Assembly: GCF_900129935.1 (NCBI RefSeq) | Contig: NZ_FQXJ01000006.1 | Span: 23,663 to 87,662 of the forward strand | Length of the DNA: 64,000 nt | Reading direction: 5' to 3' | Origin: Desulfosporosinus lacus DSM 15449 | GTDB taxonomy: Bacteria > Bacillota > Desulfitobacteriia > Desulfitobacteriales > Desulfitobacteriaceae | In this document: positions 17,812 to 26,528 of the stretch, piece after piece | How positions within the stretch are numbered: the stretch's first letter is position 1 | Layout: every line of letters begins with the position of its first letter | Translations under genes and position numbers: made by a program | The notes under the pieces: model-generated | What the model was told of the DNA's origin: nothing | Seen by the model: only the letters and a program-made list of their open reading frames with translations | The model's database searches: none

Positions 17812-17845
17812 AACAAAAAACGCCCACAAAAATCGCAGGCGTTCA
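17812..17845 (-). terminator. Terminator of the radical SAM gene
   Basis: AACGCC and GGCGTT pair around a 13-base loop; the A-run on the left gives a U-run on the minus-strand transcript. Confidence 0.7.
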
Positions 17846-17855
17846 CAATATAACT

Positions 17856-19052
17856 CTATTTCTTTCTCATCTTCTCTGGAGTATACACGCAGAATGGCTC
17901 TGAGGCCATATAGTTTCCAGTTGCGCCGTAGGCACGTGCTCTTGATCCACCACAAACTTTGTTGTACTCACAGACACCACATTTACCTTCGTACTTATCT
18001 GGTGACCGCAAGTCTTTTAAAATAGGGCTTTCGCGGTAGATGTCCCGCAGTCTATTTTCCTTAACGTTACCAACTACTAATGGTAAAAATCCACTGGGTG
18101 TAACGTCACCAGTGTGTGATACGAAGATGAAACCATTTCCATCGTTAACCGCTTTTGGTGCTCTTGCCAGACCGTCAATGAACTGAGCCATGTCACGTGT
18201 CTTAGTCCCTTCGAACGTGATTTCCTCACCTGTAGTACCCTTTTCCTTAGCACGTTGTTGGAATACAACCCGACGATAGTGCTGACCAGCAGTTGTTTTT
18301 ATATCATAAGGCGCATTTTTACTTAACTCGTAAAGCCACTTGAATACTTCTTCATGCTGAGCAGCTGTTATGCAATCATCCAGTGATGCACGTCCGGTAG
18401 GAATCATCATTAAAATGTACCAAACCGACGTCTTCAACTCTTTCATCAATTCCGCCATTTGCTCAAGTTGGTGTAAGTTTGCTTTGTTAATGCAAGTATT
18501 GATTTGGTGAGAAACACCAATTTCATTTAAATACTTAAGTTTCTCGATTGTTAAATCAAAGGTTCCCTCGATTCCACGAAAAGCATCGTGGGTCTTAGCA
18601 TCTGCACCGTCAATTGAGAAACTCCAACGAGAAATCCCAACGTCTTTGGCCATGTCCATGCGCTCTTTTGTTACTTCAACAGTAGCACTTGGGCTCATGG
18701 AAACACGCATTCCTTTTTTAATACCGTAGTCTGCTAATTCAAAAAGGTCTTTTCGAAGCATGCAGTCCCCACCTGTGAAAACTAGCATCGGGTTGTCCAT
18801 TTCGTAGATTTCATCGATGAGCGCGATACCTTGCTCGTGAGTTAACTCCTCTGGATGCGGATCAGGTTGAGCATCTGCACGACAGTGTTGGCACTTAAGC
18901 CCACATGCACGAGTAGTTTCCCAGATTACGATGAACGGGTTCTTATTGTAGTCAACGTTCATTCCTGGGTGCCCACCTGGATGACCACCTTTACCCTGCG
19001 GATGTCCTCCCATTCCTTGAGGATGTCCACCCATTTTCATTTTATTTTCCAT
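17856..19052 (-). CDS. Radical SAM/SPASM-domain protein with His/Gly-rich N-terminus
   Basis: This is a 398-residue radical SAM enzyme. The cluster motif is RACGLKCQHC (CxxxCxxC, about residues 50-58). It has a glycine-rich SAM site (VFTGGDCML) and a C-terminal SPASM-type auxiliary cluster region, CGVCEYNKVCGGSRAR followed by a late cysteine (PFCVYTPEKM). It resembles the TIGR04053 group and the AhbC/D haem-pathway relatives more than peptide-maturing enzymes. The first 30 residues are an unusual GGHPQG/GGHPG repeat that looks metal-binding. No precursor-peptide gene or haem gene is adjacent, so the substrate is unknown. Confidence 0.85.
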   Translation of the reverse strand: MENKMKMGGHPQGMGGHPQGKGGHPGGHPGMNVDYNKNPFIVIWETTRACGLKCQHCRADAQPDPHPEELTHEQGIALIDEIYEMDNPMLVFTGGDCMLRKDLFELADYGIKKGMRVSMSPSATVEVTKERMDMAKDVGISRWSFSIDGADAKTHDAFRGIEGTFDLTIEKLKYLNEIGVSHQINTCINKANLHQLEQMAELMKELKTSVWYILMMIPTGRASLDDCITAAQHEEVFKWLYELSKNAPYDIKTTAGQHYRRVVFQQRAKEKGTTGEEITFEGTKTRDMAQFIDGLARAPKAVNDGNGFIFVSHTGDVTPSGFLPLVVGNVKENRLRDIYRESPILKDLRSPDKYEGKCGVCEYNKVCGGSRARAYGATGNYMASEPFCVYTPEKMRKK

Positions 19053-19136
19053 CTCAAATCACTCGATCCATTTTATTTTCTAAATATAGATTTTACACAG
19101 AAATCTGACGAAAGTCCATTGACGGACTTGCCGCAG

Positions 19137-19328
19137 TTACTCTAATATAAACAATTCTTCTACTGTCGTATCCAATAACCTGGCCATTTTCATAGCCAAT
19201 TCCAGCGTAGGATTGTATTTATCGTTTTCTATGGCAACTATTGTTTGCCTTGAAACATTTAATAGCACAGCTATGTCTTCTTGTCGCAAACCTTTGTTTT
19301 TCCTTAATTGTTTGATTTTATTGTTCAT
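19137..19328 (-). CDS. Small XRE-family regulator
   Basis: A 63-residue protein that is just one Cro/C1-type helix-turn-helix: IKQLRKNKGLRQEDIAVLLN followed by VSRQTIVAIENDKYNPTLEL. This compact YozG-like group usually sits beside a small membrane protein, as here; only 3 bases separate the genes. It is probably the repressor acting on the paired AATGTAAAG-type operators upstream of the operon. Confidence 0.88.
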   Translation of the reverse strand: MNNKIKQLRKNKGLRQEDIAVLLNVSRQTIVAIENDKYNPTLELAMKMARLLDTTVEELFILE

Positions 19329-19331
19329 TTT

Positions 19332-19691
19332 TTAAATTCCAGAAACGATTAACCAAGCGCCAATCGAAACAATAACCGCACTAATAATTGCACCTACTAT
19401 GATAATTTTCAAAAGTGGATTATCATCTTTATACTCATCATCCTCTTTTACAACTCTTTTTTGCAGCACGAGTTGCGAGAAAATTTGAACCAAACTTGTG
19501 GTAACTAATAAAAAACTTGGTGCTGAATTGATAGATGTGTATTGTGTATACGCTTTAAAAGATTCATAGAATGACCACGTTGCTAAAGCCAATAAAACAT
19601 AAATCAAAGCATTTCGTTGTGCGCTAAGCGCAATATTTTTTTCCATTTCATCCATTTTGTGAAAGCCTAATTTTGAGAAAAATGATTTCAT
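19332..19691 (-). CDS. Small membrane protein, partner of the XRE regulator
   Basis: A 119-residue protein with a soluble N-terminus and about three membrane helices (LIYVLLALATWSFY, FLLVTTSLVQIFSQLVL and IIIVGAIISAVIVSIGAWLI). It heads the two-gene unit with a strong AGGAGGT ribosome-binding site before the ATG at 19691. Such proteins commonly pair with YozG-type regulators; a role in sensing or modulating the regulator is only inference. Confidence 0.75.
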   Translation of the reverse strand: MKSFFSKLGFHKMDEMEKNIALSAQRNALIYVLLALATWSFYESFKAYTQYTSINSAPSFLLVTTSLVQIFSQLVLQKRVVKEDDEYKDDNPLLKIIIVGAIISAVIVSIGAWLIVSGI

Positions 19692-19703
19692 AGTGCACCT
19701 CCT

Positions 19704-19768
19704 AATGTAAAGAGTTCTTTACATTCAGTGTATCATGAAAGCGCAAAATGTCAAGAACCTTTTACATT
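19704..19768 (-). promoter_or_regulatory. Promoter with two XRE operators
   Basis: On the minus strand TTGACA (19749-19754) and TACACT (19727-19732) are spaced by 16 bases. Near-palindromes of 22 bases start with AATGT and end with ACATT at 19704-19725 (downstream of the -10) and 19747-19768 (over the -35). Two matching sites bracketing the promoter are typical of an autoregulating XRE repressor. Confidence 0.7.
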
Positions 19769-19803
19769 AGGAATCTTTAGTTTCACAAACGAGGCAAAGA
19801 TAG

Positions 19804-19834
19804 AGCAAAAACTCAGTTTACACAAGTTTTTGCT
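19804..19834. terminator. Stem-loop after the DUF4259-like gene
   Basis: AGCAAAAACT and AGTTTTTGCT form a perfect 10-base stem with an 11-base loop. It lies downstream of the minus-strand gene ending at 19869. Confidence 0.5.
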
Positions 19835-19868
19835 TTGACGCTTATGGTTGACCTACAATGACAGGTAA

Positions 19869-20477
19869 CTAAACTAATTTTATCTGCTTTGTTTCCAGTA
19901 AGTCTTCAATTGCGTTGGTTACAGCTAGGCCACCACAACGAAGTAAAAAAGTATAACCTTCATCATCTAGTTTTAATTGTTCACTCAGAGTTTTTAGTGT
20001 ACCACCTGTAATCGTAAATCTCGCAATTTCTCGTATGATATAACCGGCAAGTAATCTTTTACGGCATTGAGGCGTATGCTCCCAAAGATTATCTATATCT
20101 TCTGTTATTTCATCGGTTTTACAGTCTACCTCTTTTTTATTTTCAGCTCCAGTCATCGATATAAACTCTTTTAATTCTTTAGCGAATTTCTCCAAGACTA
20201 GTTTTCGTCCTTCTTCATTCTCCCACTTTAATCTGCCTTTTCCACTGGCTAGTTTAAGAGCTTTTTCCAGATTATCCAGGGAAACCAATATATTATGACG
20301 AACTTGCAAAGAAGCTAGTGCTAAACAAGCTAATTCATCTTCCATGTAGTTTTTAAAAATAGACACGGTTTCGCATAGAGCTTCCTCTCTGGATAGTCCT
20401 TTACTGAGGAACTCTCTGAACTGGTCTTTAATATTTGAAGCGATTTCGTTATCGAAAATGCCATATCCCCAAATCAT
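19869..20477 (-). CDS. DUF4259-like protein
   Basis: A 202-residue soluble protein. It opens with MIWGYGIFDNEIASNIKDQF, the W-G-x-G-x-FDN signature of DUF4259-type proteins, and continues as a helical domain. The function of this family is not established; some members resemble immunity-type proteins. The ATG at 20477 follows AAGGAGG. It is monocistronic, facing away from the SEC-C gene to its right. Confidence 0.6.
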   Translation of the reverse strand: MIWGYGIFDNEIASNIKDQFREFLSKGLSREEALCETVSIFKNYMEDELACLALASLQVRHNILVSLDNLEKALKLASGKGRLKWENEEGRKLVLEKFAKELKEFISMTGAENKKEVDCKTDEITEDIDNLWEHTPQCRKRLLAGYIIREIARFTITGGTLKTLSEQLKLDDEGYTFLLRCGGLAVTNAIEDLLETKQIKLV

Positions 20478-20646
20478 AACTTACCTCCTTGTAAGAACAA
20501 TATCTATATTATGCTTAAATTCTCTATAAAATACCAATCAAGATATGAGTATTTATTTCTTAAAAAGGATTTCATTAACGATTATAGAATAAACATGTCT
20601 AGGCCAAATTGGTAATGATAGTCTGTAGCCAAAAGGAGTAAAAGTT

Positions 20647-21822
20647 GTGTCAAAACAAGCAAATCGCGATGACCTGGAAAAAGCCTTTCTTGATGCTTTA
20701 AAAGAAATCAACATAGAAAATGCCGCCCAGACAGAACCATTCTATTCTCTTACAGAAATACTCGCGCTTAAAAATATGACTGAGTTGCGCCAGCTCGGAA
20801 AAGTGCTCCAAGTTAAATATTACGGCAAGCTCCCCAAGGCGGAACTAATTCCTGCTATCGCTGAAACGCTGAAGAAATCCGATACCCTCCGTAACTGCCT
20901 TTATACCCTCAATGAAATAGAGTGGGAATTTTTCCAGAAGGCCGCTGCAAAAAAACACCTGCAAACTGACAAAGTCTATATTGATTCCTATCATATACCA
21001 CAAAAAATGGGGTTGCTCCAATGCTTCTATCACAAGGACAAGCTGTGGTTCGTCGTACCGAAAGAACTTAGAGCTGCTTTTAGAATAATTTCTGAAACGG
21101 ACTTCCTTGAGGACAAGCGATTTCGTGACCTCCTAAACAGATTCGCCATTGCCGCTGTTTCGCTATACGGCGTCATCAGCCAGGATGACTTCGTCGAACT
21201 TTTCAATAGTCATAATGAGCGACAAACCAACATTGACGAAATGTTTCCACTCTTGCTTAACAATGTTTACAATGATATAGGATATTGCTTTTGGGATGAG
21301 TACATAGTTGATGATAGTTTTGAACAAGATGAGTTTGCTGGGGTAAAGAGATTGTTATCAGAGAGAAGCGGTAAACCTAGATATAATCCAAAAAGAGAAG
21401 ACTTTCTTAAATATTCCGACTGGGAGTATTACGAGGTCACTCCACAGCTTATCACTATAAAACAGCATCTTTCAAAGTTAATTGACGATCTAGATGTAGT
21501 TGAGGAAATCCTCGATGAAATTCATGATCTGAGTGCTGCGGAAGCAAGGACACAGAATTTTTTTGATTTGTTGGATTCTGCTGGCGTTGTCTTTGACAAT
21601 ATGGAGCAGGCGGGTGCGATGATGCAACTTATCGTTGATGTACGCAACAATACTCGCTTATGGACCAATTATGGCCATACGCCTAACGAACTTTCTTCAC
21701 GCAAAAAATCAAACCTACGCTTACTTCCCTCTGTTCAAACTAAGTATAACCAGAAGGTCGGTAGGAACGACCCATGTCCTTGTGGCAGTGGAAGAAAGTA
21801 TAAGAAATGCTGCGGAAGATAA
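20647..21822 (+). CDS. SEC-C zinc-motif protein
   Basis: A 391-residue protein with a C-terminal SEC-C zinc motif, [19 protein letters not shown], which has the CxCx8CC-type pattern of the SecA tail. The N-terminal part contains a SAP-like or helical segment ([20 protein letters not shown]). The start is a GTG with AAAAGGAG upstream. Such stand-alone SEC-C proteins have no single known role; the motif binds zinc and often contacts SecB or ribosomes. The body of the protein is not recognised. Confidence 0.75.
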   Translation: MSKQANRDDLEKAFLDALKEINIENAAQTEPFYSLTEILALKNMTELRQLGKVLQVKYYGKLPKAELIPAIAETLKKSDTLRNCLYTLNEIEWEFFQKAAAKKHLQTDKVYIDSYHIPQKMGLLQCFYHKDKLWFVVPKELRAAFRIISETDFLEDKRFRDLLNRFAIAAVSLYGVISQDDFVELFNSHNERQTNIDEMFPLLLNNVYNDIGYCFWDEYIVDDSFEQDEFAGVKRLLSERSGKPRYNPKREDFLKYSDWEYYEVTPQLITIKQHLSKLIDDLDVVEEILDEIHDLSAAEARTQNFFDLLDSAGVVFDNMEQAGAMMQLIVDVRNNTRLWTNYGHTPNELSSRKKSNLRLLPSVQTKYNQKVGRNDPCPCGSGRKYKKCCGR

Positions 21823-21861
21823 TATGTGCTCATTAGTTATAAGTGCCAAAACTTCATTTCA

Positions 21862-21902
21862 AGGCAAGTACTCCTTAAGGATTGCTTGCTCTTTTTATAT
21901 TT
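21862..21902 (+). terminator. Probable terminator after the SEC-C gene
   Basis: An imperfect inverted repeat around CTCCTTAAGGA with outer arms GGCAAG/CTTGC is followed by CTTTTTA. Confidence 0.5.
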
Positions 21903-21914
21903 AGGTTAAACCTT

Positions 21915-22064
21915 TCATTCAGTAAGAGTAATTCGAACAGGTTCACTTTCAAGCTTAATGCCTTGAGTTCTGTTTTCATAAACTATAACTGCTTCATACT
22001 CGCCATTATATTTTTGGTTCTTACGGATCTCTTTTTCCTGTCTCTTTTTAATTGGGGATAGACT
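21915..22064 (-). pseudogene. Fragment of an unknown gene (C-terminal end)
   Basis: A minus-strand frame of 49 codons reads a coding-like tail, YNGEYEAVIVYENRTQGIKL, ending EPVRITLTE and a stop. An in-frame TAA at 22065-22067 separates it from INMETYNLTQ upstream, and no start is available. The beta-strand pattern suggests the end of a larger protein. The family was not recognised. The rest of the gap up to 22346 shows nothing I can name. Confidence 0.4.
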
Positions 22065-22346
22065 TTACTGAGTCAGATTATAAGTCTCCATATTTATCTT
22101 TTCTTGTTAATACCATTAGGTTAACCCCTCTATCTTACTGAGTTGATTCACGTTTGAAAAAACTGGTCTGTTAATCTTCGAATCAAACTTAGTAATACTG
22201 TTGTCAGTTATAGCATTTGCTTAGCTGATGTGACTGTAATCTCTAATACTCTGTTTAAACTTAGCCTTCTGTAGGTGAAAAGCGGGTCTTGTGTTTATAA
22301 TATTATAGTAGGAAATATCGCATACAAATTTTCGAAAGGGCTTAAT

Positions 22347-22904
22347 ATGAAGAAAACTGCCAATAATCATGACGCATCCGGATATATTCTAGAGAGCGCT
22401 CGCTTAAAGTTTCGCCAAATAACCCACGAAGATTTTGCTTCCCTTAAAGAAATGCTCTCTGACCCCAAGGTCATGTACGCCTGGGAACATACCTTTACTG
22501 ATGATCAAATTTTTGATTGGATACAAACCCAATTATCCTACTACCGGCAAGACAACGCAGGCTATTTTGCTGCTATTGATAAAACAACCGGGTCATTTGT
22601 GGGCCAGATGGGTCTCCATCGCTGTGAATTCAATCAGCAAAGTATTTTTGAAGTTTGTTACATGCTCAAGCACCGGTACTGGCACTATGGCTATGCTTTA
22701 GAGGGTGTCCGGGCACTGACAAATTATGCTTTTAGGAAAATGAGTTTACCTGAGGTCTATGCCCAGATCAAAACAAATAACGCCCCTTCCATAGCTGTTG
22801 CTGAATCAGCAGGCTTTGAAAAAAAGACAACCTTTATAAAGCATTATAACGGAAAAAACATGGAGCATTTCCTCTACTCCAAAACAAAAGAGTGTCTGCC
22901 TTAA
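22347..22904 (+). CDS. GNAT-family N-acetyltransferase
   Basis: A GNAT protein of about 185 residues, of the RimJ/RimL (Acetyltransf_3) type. The frame opens at 22275, but the ATG at 22347 is better placed: it follows CGAAAGGG and gives MKKTANNHD. Family marks are LKFRQITHEDF, CYMLKHRYWHYGYALEGVRA (the acetyl-CoA loop region) and NAPSIAVAESAGFEKK. The substrate may be a protein N-terminus or a small amine; nothing nearby decides this. Confidence 0.82.
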   Translation: MKKTANNHDASGYILESARLKFRQITHEDFASLKEMLSDPKVMYAWEHTFTDDQIFDWIQTQLSYYRQDNAGYFAAIDKTTGSFVGQMGLHRCEFNQQSIFEVCYMLKHRYWHYGYALEGVRALTNYAFRKMSLPEVYAQIKTNNAPSIAVAESAGFEKKTTFIKHYNGKNMEHFLYSKTKECLP

Positions 22905-23060
22905 TACTCAATTCCTTGAGTAGTAGGAAGGAAAACAATAAAGAAGATTCAGCAAACAAGAGATATAGGGAAATAACAATGATCCGTATCTACCCATGAA
23001 AGCCCCTCCCTTTTCCTGCCAAGCTCATATAAACACTGCTTTACATCTGTAATGGCTGGA

Positions 23061-23474
23061 TCAGCAGAAAATATTAGCGGCATTTTTTATCACAGTCACT
23101 AATTCATCCCTTTTCGTGCCGCTAACGCAAACATCATAAAAACCCATGTCCTTAAGAATTTTAACATCATTCGGCGGAATGACTCCGCCAATGACAAAAG
23201 CCATACTTTTATCAATCCCTTTTTGTCTGGCTAATTCCAAAAGGTGTTTGCCTGTACGCAAATGAGCTCCCGATAGTGAGCTGACGCCAATAATTTGGAC
23301 ATCTTCTTCCATGGCTGCTTTCAGGGCATTTTCTGCAGTGGTGTTGCCCATATAGACAACTTCCATCCCTTCTTCTTTTAAAATGGTACTCACGACGATG
23401 ATTCCCCGATTATGTGTCTCGGGTCCGAGACAACACATTAAAACTTTAATTCTTTTAGCTTCCAATGTTGTCAA
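23061..23474 (-). CDS. Cobalamin-binding small subunit of an acyl-CoA mutase
   Basis: A B12-binding Rossmann-type domain of about 138 residues. The start is taken as the TTG at 23474 behind AAAGGAAAGGGG; a longer frame exists but overlaps the mutase end. The cobalt-ligand region reads CLGPETHNRG, where the usual DxHxxG has glutamate in place of aspartate and the ligand histidine is kept. The GVSSLSGAH and VIGGVIPPND loops fit the small subunit of methylmalonyl-, isobutyryl- or 2-hydroxyisobutyryl-CoA mutases. Its partner gene is truncated and frameshifted, so this subunit is probably without a working enzyme. Confidence 0.75.
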   Translation of the reverse strand: MTTLEAKRIKVLMCCLGPETHNRGIIVVSTILKEEGMEVVYMGNTTAENALKAAMEEDVQIIGVSSLSGAHLRTGKHLLELARQKGIDKSMAFVIGGVIPPNDVKILKDMGFYDVCVSGTKRDELVTVIKNAANIFC

Positions 23475-23484
23475 CCCCTTTCCT

Positions 23485-24517
23485 TTAAAATACACCCGGC
23501 CGTTTCCAAAGGCCAAAAACTTCTTTAAAAATCTTCCATTGTTCACCCACCGTACAACCTGCTCGAGCACAATTCACAGTATATTCCATGACGTTCTTAC
23601 CCTCTCTGCAAGCTATCCTTAATTCATTAAGGGCTTTTTCAACCTCGGTACTTTCTGTGATCCTCAAGGCGTTGTAATTGTCTGGCCTCACATTCCTCAG
23701 GATAATGGAAGGCTTCAAAACCTTCTCCTTCACCACTTTTTTGGTAATTATGACCGACAATTTTAATTTCACCTTTTTCAATTCGCATTTGTTCTTTATA
23801 CATATAATTGTAGATTTTCCGGCTGAGATAGCCGTTGGCAATAGCTTCCACATAGCCCCCTTGGTTCTCAATCTCTGTGATCTCTGCTAAGATTTTCTCT
23901 TCCATCTGATTGGTCAAAGCCTCTACGTAGTAAGAACCTCCCAATGGATCAACAACAGCGGTAACTCCTGTTTCATGTTCAATAATTTGTTGTGTCCGTA
24001 AAGAAAGCAGGGATGCTTCCTCAGAAGGAACCGAAATTGCCTCGTCATAGGAATCGACATGCAAAGACTGGACCCCGCCAAGAACAGCAGCCAGCGCCTC
24101 AAAAGCCGAGCGAATAGCATTGTTATAGGGTTCTTCCCTGACTAAGCTTATACCGGAAGTTTGGAGATGACATCTCATCCAGGTTGACCGATCCTTCTTA
24201 GCATTATACTTATACTTAAGGATTCTGTACCAAAGTCTCCTCATGGCCCGTAGTCTGGAGACCTCCTCGAAGATATCCATCCCTCCGGACCAGAAGAAGG
24301 CTAATCTCTCAGCTGCCCAATCCACTTCGTAACCGCGACGAATCATTTCATCCAAGATGGCCATCCCGTGAGTTGATGCTACAGCCATCTCAGTGACGCC
24401 GGAGGTCCCAAATTCCCGGAAATTATAACCGTTAATAGTTATGAAATTCCATTTTGGCACATTCTTGCGGATGAATTCAATATTGTCACACTCAGTCAAG
24501 CACAGCTCGAAGTTCAT
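23485..24517 (-). pseudogene. Truncated and frameshifted B12-dependent acyl-CoA mutase large subunit
   Basis: The first 292 codons match the middle and C-terminal part of the mutase large subunit: KNVPKWNFITINGYNFREFG, HLQTSGISLVREEPYNNAIR, QSLHVDSYDEA and DPLGGSYYVEALT. Roughly the first 190 residues of the barrel, including part of the substrate site, are missing. Near 23640-23690 the frame stops (HRKYRG) while another frame continues with the expected tail: VEKALNELRIACREG, then GCTVGEQWKIFKEVFG. The gene thus has one end lost and one frameshift. Neither change is compatible with a normal catalytic subunit. The original substrate cannot be told. Confidence 0.8.
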
Positions 24518-24869
24518 TCATAAGAATTCTTAGATTCTCGCTCTCTGTACTTTCATAGCCCATTAAAGGTTCCCCCAATCGTAAGTCTAGAATCCCTGTT
24601 AAATTCTAAAATAGCCCCAGTTTGAATCAATGTTTAATTATTCATAATTATCCTTCTTCGGATAAGTTCTTAAACCCTGCAATTTATCAGAACTTTTTAC
24701 AACATCCTTGGCATTCATATGTTTTCAGATTTCTTCAGGTTTCTGCAAAGCCTGAACTGTGCTGAGTAGGTTCGGTATAGCAAAACTGGAAAATGCCCTG
24801 CCATAACCTTGGCTTACGGATACCAAAAGAGATGCCGCTGTCGGCATCTCTTTGTGCTCTATAAATTGT
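24518..24869. other. Degenerate region left of the ABC remnant
   Basis: It contains a perfect 12-base hairpin (24826-24837 with 24842-24853) that may terminate transcripts in either direction. A short coding-like stretch on the minus strand near 24520-24590 reads LGEPLMGYESTESENLRILM without a start. No intact gene is seen. Confidence 0.35.
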
Positions 24870-25006
24870 AGTTCAAATGTTGCATCGATGCACCATTTGG
24901 CCCTGAGGGGGCTATAGCGCCAATGTGAAAATTTTATCACTGCCTTTCTCCACCTCAAAATCTACACCCTTTAGAACATGAAGCTTCTTGTAACTTTTTC
25001 AGACCT
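24870..25006 (-). pseudogene. 5' remnant of an ABC-transporter ATPase gene
   Basis: Directly downstream of the DUF1048 pair, the minus strand matches the start of the intact ABC gene at 43.8 kb almost base for base: both share AGCTTCATGTTCTAAAGGG and the GTAGATTT...GAGGTGGA stretch. The match fades before the Walker A coding region, and the rest of the ATPase and its permease are absent. It shows that this operon is a decayed paralogue of the 43-45 kb operon. Confidence 0.75.
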
Positions 25007-25007
25007 T

Positions 25008-25358
25008 TTACTTTATTTTATTAGTAACCTTTTTCATGGCCTCGTTAACTTCTTGGTCAACAGATTTTTCATAGATGTCAGCGTAAGTTTTTGAATCTTT
25101 GATTAGATCGTCGCAGAAAGCCGCTACGTCTCTGCCCGTCACTTCGAGAATGCCTTTCCCCAGCGCCGCGCCCTCTTCAAAAAGGTCGATAATCCCCGAG
25201 AGCAAACCCATCCCGTCGGTTAGCTCAACAGGACCCACCTTAAAGAGATATTTTTGAATTTCTTTATAAACAATTTGATAATCTTGCGGGAGCGCTTTGA
25301 CACGCGCCACGTGGGCTCGCCACTCTTTTTTGCCTTCGATGATATCTTGTATTCTCAT
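25008..25358 (-). CDS. DUF1048 protein
   Basis: A 116-residue DUF1048 protein. It shares the pattern KKEWRAHVARVKALPQDYQI and VTGRDVAAFCDDL with the family, and aligns with the protein at 43415-43786 (KREYKQQMARVEALPKDYQY, ITGEDVAAFCDEL). DUF1048 genes lie between PadR regulators and ABC exporters in many Firmicutes; their function is not established. It follows a second DUF1048 gene by 9 bases. Its ABC partner is destroyed. Confidence 0.8.
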   Translation of the reverse strand: MRIQDIIEGKKEWRAHVARVKALPQDYQIVYKEIQKYLFKVGPVELTDGMGLLSGIIDLFEEGAALGKGILEVTGRDVAAFCDDLIKDSKTYADIYEKSVDQEVNEAMKKVTNKIK

Positions 25359-25367
25359 TTTATCCTC

Positions 25368-25715
25368 CTATTTACCTAATTTTTTAGTGATATTATGCCT
25401 AAGTTGCTCGCGCCACTTGTCGCGATAAGACTTTGCCCCTTCTTCGCCGGCCAGCACTGAACAGAAGCCTTTGATATCGTCACCTAAAACCTCCTCAACA
25501 CTCTGACCGTCCGCCGCCGTTGCTTCGAGCATGCCAAGCACACCGTCAAGAATTGGCATGAGGTTGCGACCGGCGAAATCTGAGTGCGGCCAAAGATTGG
25601 CATTAATTTTTTCCCATGCCTCTTGATAATCAGCCGGCAATTTTTTAGCACGCGATTCAAAGACCTTCAATTCTTTAGTCATGTCGCTGCCTGTAACTTT
25701 TTCCCAAAAATTCAT
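25368..25715 (-). CDS. DUF1048 protein
   Basis: A 115-residue DUF1048 protein (MNFWEKVTGSDMTKELKVFE start, LPADYQEAWEKINANLWPHS, LGDDIKGFCSVL). It is coupled to the PadR gene by shared stop and start bases at 25715 and lies next to a second, different DUF1048 gene. The intact operon at 43 kb has only one such gene, so this locus may preserve an ancestral pair or a different lineage. Confidence 0.78.
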   Translation of the reverse strand: MNFWEKVTGSDMTKELKVFESRAKKLPADYQEAWEKINANLWPHSDFAGRNLMPILDGVLGMLEATAADGQSVEEVLGDDIKGFCSVLAGEEGAKSYRDKWREQLRHNITKKLGK

Positions 25716-26020
25716 TATATTTCCTCCTTTAACTCGTTAATTTTTGATGATACGAACTCCCATTTTTCCCAGAACTTTCGTAGTTCCTTGCGCCCTGCAT
25801 CATTTAGCGCGAAAAACTTTCGCGGCGGCCCCATATCGGATGGCTTTTTCGTAATTTCCACCAACTTGTTTTTCTCAAGCCGCACCAGGATGGTATATAC
25901 TGTCCCATCCACAACATCCGAAAATCCAAGAGCGTTCAGCCGCCGCGTGATCTCGTAACCATAGATTTCCTCGTGGCTGATGATTTCAAGGATACAGCCC
26001 TCCAGCACACCTTTCAGCAT
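25715..26020 (-). CDS. PadR-family regulator (paralogue of 43090-43422)
   Basis: At least 101 residues of a PadR winged-helix regulator, nearly identical to the one at 43 kb (shared ISHEEIYGYEITRRLNALGF and VDGTVYTILVRLEKNKLVEI). In the other copy translation begins 8 codons earlier at ATG-GAA-AAC. Here that codon is CTG, preceded by AAGGAGA. Either CTG is used as start, or translation begins at the internal ATG at 26020. PadR proteins repress their own exporter operon and respond to drugs or phenolics. Confidence 0.85.
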   Translation of the reverse strand: MLKGVLEGCILEIISHEEIYGYEITRRLNALGFSDVVDGTVYTILVRLEKNKLVEITKKPSDMGPPRKFFALNDAGRKELRKFWEKWEFVSSKINELKEEI

Positions 26021-26528
26021 TTCCGTAAGGTTTTCCAGCGTAATCTCTCCTTGCTATTTTGTGTTACTTGTATTCAGTATCGCTTACTACTGGTATATAG
26101 TATCGAAGAATAGTTAGGTCGTCAAGCCGTTATTTTTGAGGAACTAAAATATCTCCTAGGTAATATGTGTAATCATTTCATTTTAATTACATGAACATTA
26201 CTTGGTATATACTGTTTTGCACAGGAACCGCATTGTCTATGAGAATATGAAAAATCGTTTTCAAAGAATCGGTTCTCTTTGGCGATGGCATATGAGGATA
26301 GCATCCTCATATGCCACGGGTATAAAAAAACAGGGTATCTTCGTTAGAAAATACACCCGTTTTTTATCTGCTCACCGGAAATCCAAGATTAACCTCTTTT
26401 TATTAATTTCATCTGTAATAAACGTTTTAGAAATGTTCATCGTGTCAATAATCTTCAAAGCGTTTGTACAAAGGTGCCTCTTTCTCATGTTTCCTTTGAC
26501 CAGTTTCAGAGATTGAACATCTTCCTCA
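26021..26528. other. Intergenic region with promoter and terminator-like hairpins
   Basis: The left part (26050-26100) matches the PadR promoter region of the second copy (a CAGTAGTAAG...ATACTGAATA core). Further right is a perfect 14-base stem-loop (26286-26299 with 26303-26316). Next to it, A- and T-run-flanked arms around GGTAT/ATAC (about 26325-26370) look like a bidirectional terminator for the rph-like gene. A 104-codon frame on the plus strand lacks any protein-like character. Confidence 0.55.

Noticed and set aside
23485..23871. Separate small gene at the mutase end
   Set aside because: Its residues are the expected C-terminus of the mutase large subunit in another frame, so it is the product of a frameshift.
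26202..26516. 104-codon plus-strand frame
   Set aside because: It runs through two strong hairpins; composition and lack of a Shine-Dalgarno sequence argue against a gene.
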